Shown: one piece after another, positions 33,593 to 43,492 of the stretch
Position numbering within the stretch: the stretch's first letter is position 1
Layout of the letters: each line of letters begins with the position of its first letter
The notes under the pieces: model-generated
The model's database searches: none
What the model saw: the letters and a program-made list of their open reading frames with translations, nothing else
Told to the model about the DNA's origin: nothing
Translations under genes and position numbers: made by a program
DNA from: Balneicella halophila
Lineage (GTDB): Bacteria > Bacteroidota > Bacteroidia > Bacteroidales > Balneicellaceae
Length of the DNA: 64,000 nucleotides
Assembly: GCF_003096835.1 (NCBI RefSeq)
Contig: NZ_QENZ01000005.1
Coordinates: forward strand, 1-64,000
Direction of reading: 5' to 3'

Positions 33593-35131
33593 ATGGCAAA
33601 GCAACAGCAACAAAAGAAAAAGTACGTATCAATAGACCAATTAGCAAGCCAAATCGGCAAAGTGCCACCGCAGGCTATCGAAATAGAAGAAGCAGTTCTA
33701 GGGGCTCTGTTATTAGAAAAAGATGCTGTAGTTGCCGTCGGCGATATATTAAATGCAGACAGCTTTTACAAGGAAGCACATCAGCATATTTATAATGCTA
33801 TTTTTAGTCTCAACAGAAAGGGAGAAAATGCTGATATGCTTACCGTAGTGGAAGAATTGAAACGGATGGAACTTTTAGAAGCAGCAGGAGGTGCGGCTTA
33901 TGTGGCACAGCTAACAAACAGCGTAGCCTCTGCGGCTCACGTAGAAACACATGCTCGGATTATCCATCAAAAGTTTATCCAAAGAGAATTAATTAGAGTT
34001 TCTTCTGAGATTCAGACTGATGCCTATGATGAAAGCGAGGATGTTGCTGAATTACTTGATAAAGCGCAACAAGATGTCTTCGATATTGCTGCCGGAAATA
34101 TTCGTACAGAGACAAAACCGATAAAACCACTCATTGATGAAGCTTTAGATATTGTGAAAGAGTTGGCAAACCGGGAAGATGGTTTGAGTGGTGTGCCTTC
34201 AGGATTTACAGAACTTGACAGGATAACTGCAGGTTGGCAAAACAGTGATTTGGTTATTATTGCTGCCCGTCCCGCTATGGGAAAAACTGCATTTGTGCTG
34301 TCTATGGCTCGCAATATGGCTATTATTCACAAAGCTCCTATTGCCATTTTTTCTCTTGAGATGTCTTCTATTCAGTTGGTAAATCGTTTGATTGCAAGTG
34401 AAACGGAACTAGGCTCTGAGAAATTGCGTAGCGGTGATTTGAAAGCTTATGAATGGGAGCAATTAAATTCAAAGATTAAGGATTTAGTGGAAGCGCCTAT
34501 TTATATCGATGATACTCCGGCCTTATCTATTTTTGAGTTAAGAGCAAAGGCGCGGAGACTTAAGCAACAATATAACATCGGCTGTTTGGTGATTGATTAT
34601 TTGCAATTGATGTCAGCAGGAAATGTAGGCAGAGGTAATCGGGAACAAGAAGTTAGTCTCATTTCTCGTCAGTTAAAGATTATTGCTAAAGAATTAAATA
34701 TTCCAGTTATCGCATTATCACAGTTGAATCGTGGGGTTGAGCAACGTGCAGATAAGCATAAAAAGCCTATGTTGTCAGACCTTCGTGAGTCTGGAGCCAT
34801 AGAGCAAGATGCCGATATGGTGCTATTCATTCACCGGCCCGAGGTTTATGGTAAGACTGATGATGATAATGGTAATTCCCTTATAGGAATAGCTAATATT
34901 ATTATAGCTAAACATAGAAATGGTGCTATTGGTGAAATCTCATTGAATTTCCGTAAAGAATTAGCTAAATTTTCAGATTTAGAAGATAAGGACTACAGTG
35001 ATATAGCTAGATTTGGTTCTAGAATGAATGATAATGATGATGGTGGAGATACTGTATTTGATACCTCGCCCAATGATCATGCAGATTTTGAAAACTTCAG
35101 AAATCAAGAAGATGAGAATACACCTTTCTAA
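33593..35131 (+). CDS. dnaB: replicative DNA helicase
   Basis: 512 aa. N-terminal domain from PPQAIEIEEAVLGALLLEKD; the C-terminal RecA-like motor has Walker A AARPAMGKTAF (about 222-232), Walker B VIDYLQLMSAG and the arginine-finger region LRESGAIEQDADMV. The tail is acidic (NDDGGDTVFDT). Intein absent. It forms the hexameric fork helicase. The 33371-33592 gap before it holds one short frame (GTG at 33414, about 39 codons) that I do not trust. Confidence 0.95.
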   Translation: MAKQQQQKKKYVSIDQLASQIGKVPPQAIEIEEAVLGALLLEKDAVVAVGDILNADSFYKEAHQHIYNAIFSLNRKGENADMLTVVEELKRMELLEAAGGAAYVAQLTNSVASAAHVETHARIIHQKFIQRELIRVSSEIQTDAYDESEDVAELLDKAQQDVFDIAAGNIRTETKPIKPLIDEALDIVKELANREDGLSGVPSGFTELDRITAGWQNSDLVIIAARPAMGKTAFVLSMARNMAIIHKAPIAIFSLEMSSIQLVNRLIASETELGSEKLRSGDLKAYEWEQLNSKIKDLVEAPIYIDDTPALSIFELRAKARRLKQQYNIGCLVIDYLQLMSAGNVGRGNREQEVSLISRQLKIIAKELNIPVIALSQLNRGVEQRADKHKKPMLSDLRESGAIEQDADMVLFIHRPEVYGKTDDDNGNSLIGIANIIIAKHRNGAIGEISLNFRKELAKFSDLEDKDYSDIARFGSRMNDNDDGGDTVFDTSPNDHADFENFRNQEDENTPF

Positions 35132-35859
35132 AAGAACTTTATATTCCGAACCTCTTTCTCTGTAAGCATTCGCCAATGACCTCTTTTTAGATTCTTCTTG
35201 GTAAGTCCTAAATATAACACTCTATCAACACGTGCTACTTTGTAACCTAAGCTTTGAAAGATTCGTTTTACCACTCTATTCTTATGAGAAAGAATTTCTA
35301 TGCCCACAACTGATTTATCGACCTGTTTTACCCATCGAATGTTTGGCACTTCTATAAGTTCTCCATTTATTCTTATTCCTTTCTTGATTTTCTCCAGATC
35401 TTTTTCTTGCAGAGGCTCATTTAGTTGTACTTGAAAAACTTGTTCCTTTTTGTAAGTGCTAGCCATCAGTTTTTTGGTTAATTCACCATCATTAGTAAAC
35501 AACAGCAAACCAGTGTCTTCTCTGTCCAATTGTCCTACAGGGTAGATGCGTTCTTTGCAAGCCGTTTTTACGAGTTGCATCACATGACGAGGATCATCTA
35601 TGTTTTTTACTGTAGCTATAAAACCTTTAGGCTTATTCAGTAAAACGTAAAATCTTCGACGAGCTTGCAATTTTTTATTATCCCACTGTACCGTATCAGT
35701 ACGACTTACTTTAGTGCCAAGTTGCGTGACTACCTCACCATTTACACGTATTTTCCCTTCTTTAATGAGTTGATCAGCTTCCCTGCGAGTACATACTCCA
35801 GCATTGGCAATATATCGGTTCAGACGAATCAGACGATGGGTGTATTTGTGCTCTGGCAT
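35128..35859 (-). CDS. 23S rRNA pseudouridine synthase, RluB/RluE/RluF family
   Basis: 243 aa. S4 domain (HRLIRLNRYIANAGVCTRRE) followed by the catalytic domain with GQLDREDTGLLLFTNDGEL (catalytic aspartate), and KVARVDRVLYLGLTKKNLK near the end. It modifies a uridine of 23S rRNA (RluB-type most likely). I choose ATG 35859, because the promoter element TACCTTTG at 35882-35875 lies inside the longer frame that starts at 35892. The gene overlaps dnaB tail to tail by 4 nt. Confidence 0.9.
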   Translation of the reverse strand: MPEHKYTHRLIRLNRYIANAGVCTRREADQLIKEGKIRVNGEVVTQLGTKVSRTDTVQWDNKKLQARRRFYVLLNKPKGFIATVKNIDDPRHVMQLVKTACKERIYPVGQLDREDTGLLLFTNDGELTKKLMASTYKKEQVFQVQLNEPLQEKDLEKIKKGIRINGELIEVPNIRWVKQVDKSVVGIEILSHKNRVVKRIFQSLGYKVARVDRVLYLGLTKKNLKRGHWRMLTEKEVRNIKFF

Positions 35860-35874
35860 AGGATATTTTTTTTG

Positions 35875-35882
35875 CAAAGGTA
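35875..35882 (-). promoter_or_regulatory. promoter -7 element of the pseudouridine synthase gene
   Basis: Minus strand TACCTTTG, 15 nt before ATG 35859; it decides the start codon. Confidence 0.5.
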
Positions 35883-35942
35883 CAATATCCATCGATATAT
35901 AGATATGTTCTAAAGTATTTTTTTAGAACAGTGAATTTCTGT

Positions 35943-35950
35943 TATATTTG
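35943..35950 (+). promoter_or_regulatory. promoter -7 element of mdh
   Basis: TATATTTG matches TAnnTTTG; a leader of about 45 nt follows. Confidence 0.45.
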
Positions 35951-36002
35951 TTGAGACATTTTAACACAATAAAATATTTAAAACTCATTTAAAAATACAG
36001 AT

Positions 36003-36938
36003 ATGAAAATTACAGTCGTTGGTGCAGGAAACGTAGGTGCTACTTGTGCAAATTGCATTGCTCAAAAAGATCTAGCAAATGAACTAGTTTTAGTCGATAT
36101 CAAGGAAGGTTTAGCAGAAGGTAAAGCTTTGGATATGTGGGAAACTTCTCCAATTAATTATTATGACACCAGAGTAAAAGGTGTAACTAATGACTATGAA
36201 GCTACTGCTGGTTCTGAAGTTGTCGTCATTACTTCTGGTATTCCTCGTAAGCCAGGAATGAGTCGCGCTGACTTGATTGCAACGAATGCAGGAATCGTGA
36301 AGTCAGTAACTGAAAATGTAGTGAAACATTCTCCAGATGCAATTATTATTATTGTTTCGAATCCATTAGACGTAATGACTTACGCTGCTTATTTGACATC
36401 AAAGAAAGCATCGAATAAAGTGTTTGGTATGGCAGGAGTGTTGGATACAGCACGCTACCGTTCTTTCTTAGCTGAGGCTCTTGATGTTTCTCCTAAAGAT
36501 ATTCAAGCACTGCTAATGGGAGGACATGGTGATACTATGGTTCCACTTCCACGTTATACTACAGTGAGCGGTATTCCTTTGAAGGAGTTAATTGATGACG
36601 ACAAATTAGAAGCTATCATTGAACGTACGAAGACAGGTGGTGGAGAACTAGTAAATCTTATGGGAACTTCTGCTTGGTATGCACCGGGTGCTGCTGCTGC
36701 CCAAATGGTTGAAGCTATAGTGCGTGACCAAAAACGTATCTTCCCAGTATGTGCTTACTTGAATGGTGAGTATGGTATGAAAGATATTTATTTGGGAGTT
36801 CCTGTAAAATTAGGAAGAAACGGTATCGAGGAAATCATTGAAGTGAAATTGAATGAGGAAGAAAAAGCACTTCTAGATAATTCAGCAGAGGCTGTAAAAT
36901 CAGTGATGAAAGTGCTTGACGAAATGGATATGTTCTAG
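36003..36938 (+). CDS. mdh: malate dehydrogenase
   Basis: 311 aa, LDH-like MDH type. NAD-binding VVGAGNVGATCANCIA, substrate arginines in SGIPRKPGMSRADL, catalytic histidine in LMGGHGDTMVPLPRY. It interconverts malate and oxaloacetate. It is monocistronic with its own terminator. Confidence 0.95.
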   Translation: MKITVVGAGNVGATCANCIAQKDLANELVLVDIKEGLAEGKALDMWETSPINYYDTRVKGVTNDYEATAGSEVVVITSGIPRKPGMSRADLIATNAGIVKSVTENVVKHSPDAIIIIVSNPLDVMTYAAYLTSKKASNKVFGMAGVLDTARYRSFLAEALDVSPKDIQALLMGGHGDTMVPLPRYTTVSGIPLKELIDDDKLEAIIERTKTGGGELVNLMGTSAWYAPGAAAAQMVEAIVRDQKRIFPVCAYLNGEYGMKDIYLGVPVKLGRNGIEEIIEVKLNEEEKALLDNSAEAVKSVMKVLDEMDMF

Positions 36939-36960
36939 AATATCTAATAATAAAATCAAT

Positions 36961-36999
36961 AAAAAGGGGTTGTTTTGTACATCAAAATGCCCTTTTTTA
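36961..36999 (+). terminator. intrinsic terminator of mdh
   Basis: AAAAAGGG (36961-36968) pairs with CCCTTTTT (36990-36997); an inner TTTTG/CAAAA pairing extends the stem. Confidence 0.75.
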
Positions 37000-37033
37000 T
37001 TAAATAATCATATTCGAAATTAAGATTATTACG

Positions 37034-37396
37034 ATGACAAAACTTTTATTAGTACAATATCCCAATTGCAGTACTTGTCGTAAAGCAAGCAAGTGGCTGG
37101 CAGATGATAATATAGATATTGAGTCAAGACACATAGTTGAAGACACTCCCACAAAGGATGAACTCGCTGAATGGATTAATCGCAGTGAGCTTCCAGTAAA
37201 GAAATTTTTTAACACTTCCGGAAAGGTTTACAGGGAAATGAATTTGAAAGATAAGGTAAAGACCGCCTCAGAAGAAGAACTAATAAAACTCTTGGCTTCA
37301 GATGGAATGTTAATAAAGCGTCCTATTGTTGTTGCTGATGATTTTGTGTTGGTAGGATTTAAAGAAGAAGAATGGAAGGAGAAGTTGCTAAAATGA
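37034..37396 (+). CDS. ArsC/Spx-family thioredoxin-fold protein
   Basis: 120 aa. QYPNCSTCRKASKWLAD has the CxxC variant of the YffB/Spx branch, and KRPIVVADDFVLVGFKEEEW matches the family end. It may act as a glutaredoxin-like reductase; arsenate reduction cannot be assumed. The stop overlaps the start of the aspartic protease gene (ATGATG). Confidence 0.85.
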   Translation: MTKLLLVQYPNCSTCRKASKWLADDNIDIESRHIVEDTPTKDELAEWINRSELPVKKFFNTSGKVYREMNLKDKVKTASEEELIKLLASDGMLIKRPIVVADDFVLVGFKEEEWKEKLLK

Positions 37397-37800
37397 TGAA
37401 AATCCCTCTGGAAATTCTCACTCTCGAGGATAATAGCTACCACCTTTTAATAGATGTATTAATAAATGATGAAATTCATGGTAAAATGGTGGTAGATACA
37501 GGAGCTTCACGAACGGTGATTGATGCTACTTTGGCATTTGCCATTGATGAACTAAAAGAAACACCCTATACCAGTGGAATTGGGGGACAAGTTGATGTAA
37601 CTTTTACCACATTGAACAGCTTAGCACTTGGAAATTTCCTAATAGAGGGTGTTTCCTTAGCCATGATTGATTTATCAACAGTAAATGAGGCATACAAACA
37701 AGTGTCAATAGAACCTATTATTGGACTTCTGGGTAGCGACTTGTTATTAAAATATCAAGCAAAAATAGATTACAAAGAAGCTAGTTTATATTTAGAATAA
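37393..37800 (+). CDS. retropepsin-like aspartic protease
   Basis: 135 aa from ATG 37393. One copy of the catalytic motif, MVVDTGASRTVID, and a distal hydrophobic-G segment PIIGLLGSDLLLKYQ fit a single-lobe clan AA protease that acts as a homodimer. No signal peptide. The start overlaps the previous stop by the ATGA arrangement, which favours this ATG over the one 21 nt upstream. Confidence 0.8.
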   Translation: MMKIPLEILTLEDNSYHLLIDVLINDEIHGKMVVDTGASRTVIDATLAFAIDELKETPYTSGIGGQVDVTFTTLNSLALGNFLIEGVSLAMIDLSTVNEAYKQVSIEPIIGLLGSDLLLKYQAKIDYKEASLYLE

Positions 37801-37885
37801 AGCTTTGGAAGTTATTTTCTAAAAAAATAAATTATCTTTGTGAGTTGAAAAAATACAATAGTATAACTTAAAACTTATATACAGA

Positions 37886-40852
37886 ATGCAAAACAAAGGA
37901 TTATTCCTCACGCTTATCATAGCGGTATCATTAGCATGCTTGTATGCATTATCTTTTACCATGGTAACCAAAAGTGTGGAAAGAGATGCTAGGAGCTACG
38001 CGTCGGGAGACTTACAAAAAGAAAAACATTATTTAGACTCTATGTCTTCAAAGGAGGTTTATCCTCTTTTAGGTTACACTTACAAAGAGAGTAAAGAGCG
38101 TGAGATTAATTTGGGACTAGACTTACGTGGAGGTATGAACGTAACTATGGAAGTGGCTGTGCCGGATATCCTTGTTGCACTTTCAGATCATAGTAAAGAT
38201 GAGAACTTCAATAAAGCTATCGCCTTAGCTAAAGAGGAACAGAAAGAAAGTCAAGCAAACTTTATCGATATTTTCCAAAAGCATTTTGAAGCTATTGCGC
38301 CAAATGCAAAATTATCTTCGATTGATATCTTTGGTATGCGTCTCAAGAAACAAGGCGTAAACGAAAATACAAGTAATGATAAGGTGGTTAGTATTTTGAA
38401 AAAGGAGGCTGAAGCTGTTATTGACAATACCTTTAACGTTTTGCGTACTCGTATTGATAAGGTAGGTCTTACTCAGCCAAATATTACAAAATCTGATATT
38501 GCTGGTCGTATTGTGATAGAGCTTCCGGGGGTTAAAGATCCGGAACGAATTCGTAAATTATTGCAGGGTGCTGCTAATTTGGAATTTTGGGAAATATACT
38601 CAGCAAATGAAATATACCCAATCCTTTCCATGGCCAATAATAAATTGATAGAACTGAAAAGCTTAGAAGCTACTGGAGAAGAAGAGCTAAGCGAAGAAGC
38701 TGATAAAGTTGAGGAAGTTAATGAAGCAACAAATACAGAAACTTTGCAGTTAGATAGTCTTTCATTAGGTTTGGAAAATGAAAAAGGAGAAAAAATTGAT
38801 GAGGTAAACAATCCATTATTTTCATTAATGTCATATCAGATGCAAGGTGGAGTCGTTTCTGTTAAGGCTAAAGATATGGATAAGGTTCAAGAATATCTTG
38901 ACCTGCCACAGATAAAAGAATTGTTTCCAGCTAATATGAAAATATTGTGGAGTGGACAGTCTGTTGAACAAGGAGGAGAAGAGTTCTTCGACTTATATGT
39001 TGCAAAAGTGAATACACCAAACGGACAAGCTCCTCTTACAGGAGATGTTATGGTAGATGCTTCACAAAGCTACAGCAATAGAGGAGGAATCAATAGTCCA
39101 TCTATTAGTATGACAATGGATAGTGAGGGAGCGAATATTTGGTCAAAATTGACACGTAAAGTAGCTACAAACTATGCTGGAGCTCAACAACCGGGACAAA
39201 TCGCCATTGTTTTGGACAATTTAGTGTATTCAGCTCCTTCTGTAAGAGAAGAGATTAACTCACGTACATCTGAAATTACAGGTACATTTACAATTCAAGA
39301 AGCACAAGATTTAGCAACAAAATTAAAGTCGGGTAAATTGCCGGTTCCAGCACAAATTGTTTCGGAAGAAATTATTGGGCCATCATTAGGTAAAGAACAA
39401 GTGAAATCAGGAATGTATTCATTTATCATAGCCTTTGTTTTGGTTTTGGTTTATATGTTCTTTTTCTATAGTAAAGGGGCTGGTTTAGTGGCAAACATTG
39501 CTTTGGTCGCTAACGTATTCTTTGTGTTTGGAGTTTTAGCTTCGTTTGGTGCAGTGTTAACGCTTCCAGGAATTGCCGGTATCGTCTTGACTATCGGTAT
39601 GTCTGTAGATGCAAATGTACTTATTTATGAACGGGTACGAGAAGAGTTAGAAGCCGGAAAGCACATCAAAAAAGCTGTTTCAGATGGCTATAAAAATGCT
39701 CTTTCAGCAATTATTGATGGTAACGTAACTACTTTCATTACAGGATTAATATTGTTTGTATTCGGTTCAGGACCTATCAAAGGTTTTGCTACCACTTTGA
39801 TGATTGGTATTGCGACATCATTATTTTCAGCTATTTTCATTACACGTATTATAATAGAGAACAGATTATCTAAAGGAAAGAGTATTACGTTCTTTACAAA
39901 AGCAACAGAAAATTGGTTGAAGAATACAAAAATTAATTTCTTAGGAAAACGAAAGATTGCTTATATCATTTCCGGGATTCTTATCACAATAGGGTTGATT
40001 TCTTTAATGACGAAAGGTCTAAATAAGGGTGTTGACTTTACTGGAGGGCGTACCTATGTGGTGAAGTTTGATAATCAGGTAAACACGCATGACCTTATAA
40101 AATCTTTGCAAGATGTTTATGAAACACAGCCAGAAGTGAAAACATACGGAGGTAATGATCAAGTAAAAATTACTACTAAGTATAGAATTGATGAAGAAGG
40201 TTCAGAGATAGATGATGAAGTGGAAGCGTTACTTTATGAAGGATTAAAACCTTATCTTACTGAAGGCACAACTAAGGCAGATTTCTTAGAAAACAATAGA
40301 ATAATGTCTCAGAAAGTAGGACCAACTATAGCTGATGACATCAAACGTGATGCTCTGATAGCTACTGGCTTTGCCCTGATATTTATTTTCTTGTATATCT
40401 TAGTTAGATTCCGTAACTGGAAATATGGATTGGGTGCTGTAGCAGCCTTAGCACATGATATTATTATTGTACTAGGATTATTCTCTGTTGCTTATGGATG
40501 GTTACCTTTCTCTCTAGAGATTGATCAAGCCTTTATAGCTGCAATACTTACCGTAGTTGGTTATTCTATTAATGATACTGTAGTCGTATTTGACCGCGTA
40601 CGTGAATACATTGGGTTACATCCACGTGCTAAAGAGTATGAGGTAGTAAATAGTGCATTAAATAGTACATTGAGACGTACCTTCTCAACCTCACTTTCAA
40701 CTTTTGTTGTGTTATTAGCAATTTTCTTGTTTGGAGGAACTTCTATCCAAGGATTTATATTTGCATTGCTTATTGGAGTTATTGTGGGTACTTACTCATC
40801 ATTGTTTATTGCTTCACCAATATCTTATGATGTAGCAAGGAAGAAGAAATAG
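37886..40852 (+). CDS. secDF: protein-export membrane protein SecDF (fused)
   Basis: 988 aa. SecD half: LGLDLRGGMNVTMEV, the P1 head domain, and six helices with VLTIGMSVDANVLIYERVREEL. SecF half: KGVDFTGGRTYVVKF and VGYSINDTVVVFDRVREY. It uses the proton gradient to pull proteins out of the Sec channel. Fusion of SecD and SecF is normal in Bacteroidota. A glutamate-rich insert (EEELSEEADKVEEVNEATN) near residue 275 is lineage-specific. Confidence 0.95.
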   Translation: MQNKGLFLTLIIAVSLACLYALSFTMVTKSVERDARSYASGDLQKEKHYLDSMSSKEVYPLLGYTYKESKEREINLGLDLRGGMNVTMEVAVPDILVALSDHSKDENFNKAIALAKEEQKESQANFIDIFQKHFEAIAPNAKLSSIDIFGMRLKKQGVNENTSNDKVVSILKKEAEAVIDNTFNVLRTRIDKVGLTQPNITKSDIAGRIVIELPGVKDPERIRKLLQGAANLEFWEIYSANEIYPILSMANNKLIELKSLEATGEEELSEEADKVEEVNEATNTETLQLDSLSLGLENEKGEKIDEVNNPLFSLMSYQMQGGVVSVKAKDMDKVQEYLDLPQIKELFPANMKILWSGQSVEQGGEEFFDLYVAKVNTPNGQAPLTGDVMVDASQSYSNRGGINSPSISMTMDSEGANIWSKLTRKVATNYAGAQQPGQIAIVLDNLVYSAPSVREEINSRTSEITGTFTIQEAQDLATKLKSGKLPVPAQIVSEEIIGPSLGKEQVKSGMYSFIIAFVLVLVYMFFFYSKGAGLVANIALVANVFFVFGVLASFGAVLTLPGIAGIVLTIGMSVDANVLIYERVREELEAGKHIKKAVSDGYKNALSAIIDGNVTTFITGLILFVFGSGPIKGFATTLMIGIATSLFSAIFITRIIIENRLSKGKSITFFTKATENWLKNTKINFLGKRKIAYIISGILITIGLISLMTKGLNKGVDFTGGRTYVVKFDNQVNTHDLIKSLQDVYETQPEVKTYGGNDQVKITTKYRIDEEGSEIDDEVEALLYEGLKPYLTEGTTKADFLENNRIMSQKVGPTIADDIKRDALIATGFALIFIFLYILVRFRNWKYGLGAVAALAHDIIIVLGLFSVAYGWLPFSLEIDQAFIAAILTVVGYSINDTVVVFDRVREYIGLHPRAKEYEVVNSALNSTLRRTFSTSLSTFVVLLAIFLFGGTSIQGFIFALLIGVIVGTYSSLFIASPISYDVARKKK

Positions 40853-40885
40853 GAATAAAAACATTAATAAGATGTATGTTTCTAG

Positions 40886-40914
40886 GGAGTGTTAATTTTT
40901 AACACTCCTTTTTT
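40886..40914 (+). terminator. intrinsic terminator of secDF
   Basis: GGAGTGTTAA (40886-40895) pairs with TTAACACTCC (40899-40908), followed by a T-run. Confidence 0.85.
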
Positions 40915-40987
40915 ATTCTATGAAAAAAACTTATCTTAGTAAAATGTTAAAAAAGGTTATTTTTTGAATTTTAAGAGTATCGGATTT

Positions 40988-41002
40988 TGGCATAGTATTT
41001 GA
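40988..41002 (+). promoter_or_regulatory. sigma-54-like promoter of the OmpA-family gene
   Basis: TGGCATAGTATTTGA resembles TGGCAC-N5-TTGCA with GA in place of GC at -12. It is 42 nt upstream of the start and similar in sequence to the site at 30458. Confidence 0.4.
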
Positions 41003-41043
41003 CTTTATGTTTATTTAATTATTAATACTTAATAAAAAACTTT

Positions 41044-42165
41044 ATGAAAAAGATTAATTTATTACTTACAAGTGTGGCCTTATTTATTGGCTCATTCGCA
41101 TTTGGACAGAGTTTTGATGAGAAACTACCATCAAACCCTACACCTGGCAAATGCTATGTTAAATGTATTACTCCTAATGTATTCGAAACAAAGGAAGTAA
41201 CCATCCAGACTGCTCCTGAATATACAGTTTTAAAGATGGTTCCTGCTGAATTTAAGACAGAAGAAGAAACTTTTATGTCTAAGCCAGCTTACAAAGAATA
41301 TACATTTACTCCTGCAACATTTAAAACGGAATATGTAACTGTAAGAGTTGAGCCAGATTATAATAAAGTGAATATTATTCCTGCTAAATTTAAGCCTAGT
41401 TCTGAGGAAATTGAAGTTTTCCCAATGGTAGGGAAATGGGAATATGGTACATTGCCAGGTTGTAAATCAGCTAATCCTGAAGATTGTAGAACTCTTTGCT
41501 GGAAAGAAACTCCTGCAAGATATAAAACTGTTCCTACTAAAGTTTTAGATACTGATGCAACGAATACAACTACTTTAGTGCCAGGGAAAGATAAGAAATA
41601 TCCAATCCTTGTTATGGACGTTCCTGCACAAGTACATGAAAAAACAATTCCTGCTGAGTATAAAACAGTAACTAAGCGCGTGAAAGTTAAAGACGAAACT
41701 GTAGTTGAAGAAAAAATTCCTGCTGTTTACAAGACTGAAGAGATTCAAGTATTAAAATCAAAAGGTGGTGTAACTGTTTGGGAAGAAGTTGACTGTGGAT
41801 TGTTAGATTACAGTTTATTACCAATTTATTATGATTTGAATAGCGCTAGATTAAGAGAAAGTTCTAAAGCGATTATTGATAGCAAAATCTATAACGTAAT
41901 GAAGCAAAAGCCAAATGTATCTGTAGAGATTGCTTCTCACACTGACTCTAGAGGAAATGCAGCTTTCAATAAAGATCTTTCACAAAGACGTGCACAGTCT
42001 GTTGTTGATTATTTAGTTTCTAAAGGAATTCAAAGAAATCGTTTGGTTGCTAGAGGATTTGGTGAAACTCGTTTAGTAAACAAATGTTCTGATGGTGTTG
42101 ATTGTACTGAAACACAACATCAACAAAATAGAAGAACTGAGTTTAGAATTATTGGTGCAAACTAA
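41044..42165 (+). CDS. OmpA-family outer-membrane protein with repeats
   Basis: 373 aa. Signal peptide MKKINLLLTSVALFIGSFAF-GQ. Residues 45-235 are degenerate repeats of about 22 residues with the pattern (V)PAEFKTEEE...KPAYKEYT. The C-terminal OmpA domain is complete: PIYYDLNSARLRESSKAIID, IASHTDSRGNAAFNKDLSQR, and NRRTEFRI at the end; it binds peptidoglycan. The repeats presumably sit in the periplasm or at the surface. Monocistronic. Confidence 0.85.
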   Translation: MKKINLLLTSVALFIGSFAFGQSFDEKLPSNPTPGKCYVKCITPNVFETKEVTIQTAPEYTVLKMVPAEFKTEEETFMSKPAYKEYTFTPATFKTEYVTVRVEPDYNKVNIIPAKFKPSSEEIEVFPMVGKWEYGTLPGCKSANPEDCRTLCWKETPARYKTVPTKVLDTDATNTTTLVPGKDKKYPILVMDVPAQVHEKTIPAEYKTVTKRVKVKDETVVEEKIPAVYKTEEIQVLKSKGGVTVWEEVDCGLLDYSLLPIYYDLNSARLRESSKAIIDSKIYNVMKQKPNVSVEIASHTDSRGNAAFNKDLSQRRAQSVVDYLVSKGIQRNRLVARGFGETRLVNKCSDGVDCTETQHQQNRRTEFRIIGAN

Positions 42166-42187
42166 TAATAAGTTCAATAAAATATTA

Positions 42188-42217
42188 AGAGCGATGAGAC
42201 TTCATCGCTCTTTTTTT
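42188..42217 (+). terminator. intrinsic terminator of the OmpA-family gene
   Basis: AGAGCGATGA (42188-42197) pairs with TTCATCGCTCT (42201-42211), then T-run. Confidence 0.85.
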
Positions 42218-42238
42218 ATAATATGGTTTTATTATTCT

Positions 42239-43447
42239 CTATTTTATTTTAGCTAAATAAGAAAATGCTATCCAAGCCATAGTACCCATTGAAGTCTTCA
42301 GTGCATTTGCGTCCCCTAGAAATTTAGGAGTATGCAGACTAGATGATTCATTTTGATGTGCTGGTTTTATCCCAAACCGATAAAATGTAGCAGGATATTT
42401 TAAGGTGTAGAAGCCAAAATCTTCACCAGCCATTCTCATAGGAAGTTCAACAACATTCTCATTGCCTAAATAAGCTTTAGCTTCGCTTTGAGCTAATAAT
42501 GTAAAATCTTCTCTGTTGGTCACTGCTGGATATCCATGACTAATGTTTACTTCACAACTAGCTCCGTACACTTTAGCTGTGAGCTCAGCAGTATTCCTTA
42601 TCAGGTTTTTTGCCTCATTTCTCCATTCTTCATTCATACAACGAAGAGTTCCAGCAAGTTTTACCTCATTAGGAATTACATTGGTTGCACCGTCTGCGAT
42701 GAATTTGCCAAAAGAAATTACGCTAGGAGGTAGTACAGGGTTCTTTCTTCTACTCACAATATGCTGTAAAGACACAATTATTTGTGAAGCAGCCAAAACA
42801 GTATCATTGAGTTGGTGGGGGAAACCTGCATGACCACCTTTACCTTTTATGGTAAGATATATTTCGTCAGCAGATGCCATATAAGGACCGGCTCTAAATC
42901 CTATTTTTCCTGTTGTTACTTCCGGGTCTGTATGTTGACCCACAATCCAATCAATATTGTAATTCTCCAAAATGCCTGACTCCATAATCATTTTAGCACC
43001 TGAGGGCATGTATTCTTCCCCAGGCTGGAAAATAAGAATAACTTTACCTTTGATTTTATCTTTAAGTTCTTGTAAAATTTTAGCAGTGCCAAGCAGGGAA
43101 GCTGTGTGCATATCATGACCACATGCATGCATCACACCATTTGTTTTTGAGCGAGGGCTATGGTTCTCATCTTCTTGTATTGGAAGTGCATCCATATCTG
43201 CACGTAGCGCTATGGTCTTTCCAGGCTGGTCTCCTTGAATTTCTGCAATTACTCCCGTTTCAATGATTCTTTTACTGTTGATGCCATACTCAGCAAGTTT
43301 ATTTTCAATATATCGAGCAGTGTTGTATTCCTTAAAGGAGAGTTCAGGGTGCTGATGTAAATAATGGTAAATGTCTATGACTTCAGCTTCATGAGTTAAG
43401 GCTAATTGTTTGATAGACTTTATAAAATCTTCGTGGCGAGATGGCAT
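42239..43447 (-). CDS. M20-family amidohydrolase
   Basis: 402 aa. Metal ligands in GVMHACGHDMHTAS, LIFQPGEEYMPSGA and RMAGEDFGFYTLKYP; the dimerisation domain lies between. It hydrolyses N-acyl or N-acetyl amino acids; the exact substrate (hippurate, diaminopimelate or other) is not visible. Cytoplasmic. The gene is alone on this strand. Confidence 0.9.
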   Translation of the reverse strand: MPSRHEDFIKSIKQLALTHEAEVIDIYHYLHQHPELSFKEYNTARYIENKLAEYGINSKRIIETGVIAEIQGDQPGKTIALRADMDALPIQEDENHSPRSKTNGVMHACGHDMHTASLLGTAKILQELKDKIKGKVILIFQPGEEYMPSGAKMIMESGILENYNIDWIVGQHTDPEVTTGKIGFRAGPYMASADEIYLTIKGKGGHAGFPHQLNDTVLAASQIIVSLQHIVSRRKNPVLPPSVISFGKFIADGATNVIPNEVKLAGTLRCMNEEWRNEAKNLIRNTAELTAKVYGASCEVNISHGYPAVTNREDFTLLAQSEAKAYLGNENVVELPMRMAGEDFGFYTLKYPATFYRFGIKPAHQNESSSLHTPKFLGDANALKTSMGTMAWIAFSYLAKIK

Positions 43448-43492
43448 AGTATTTGATTTCTGTACAGAACAAAACTATCAAATATTAATTAA

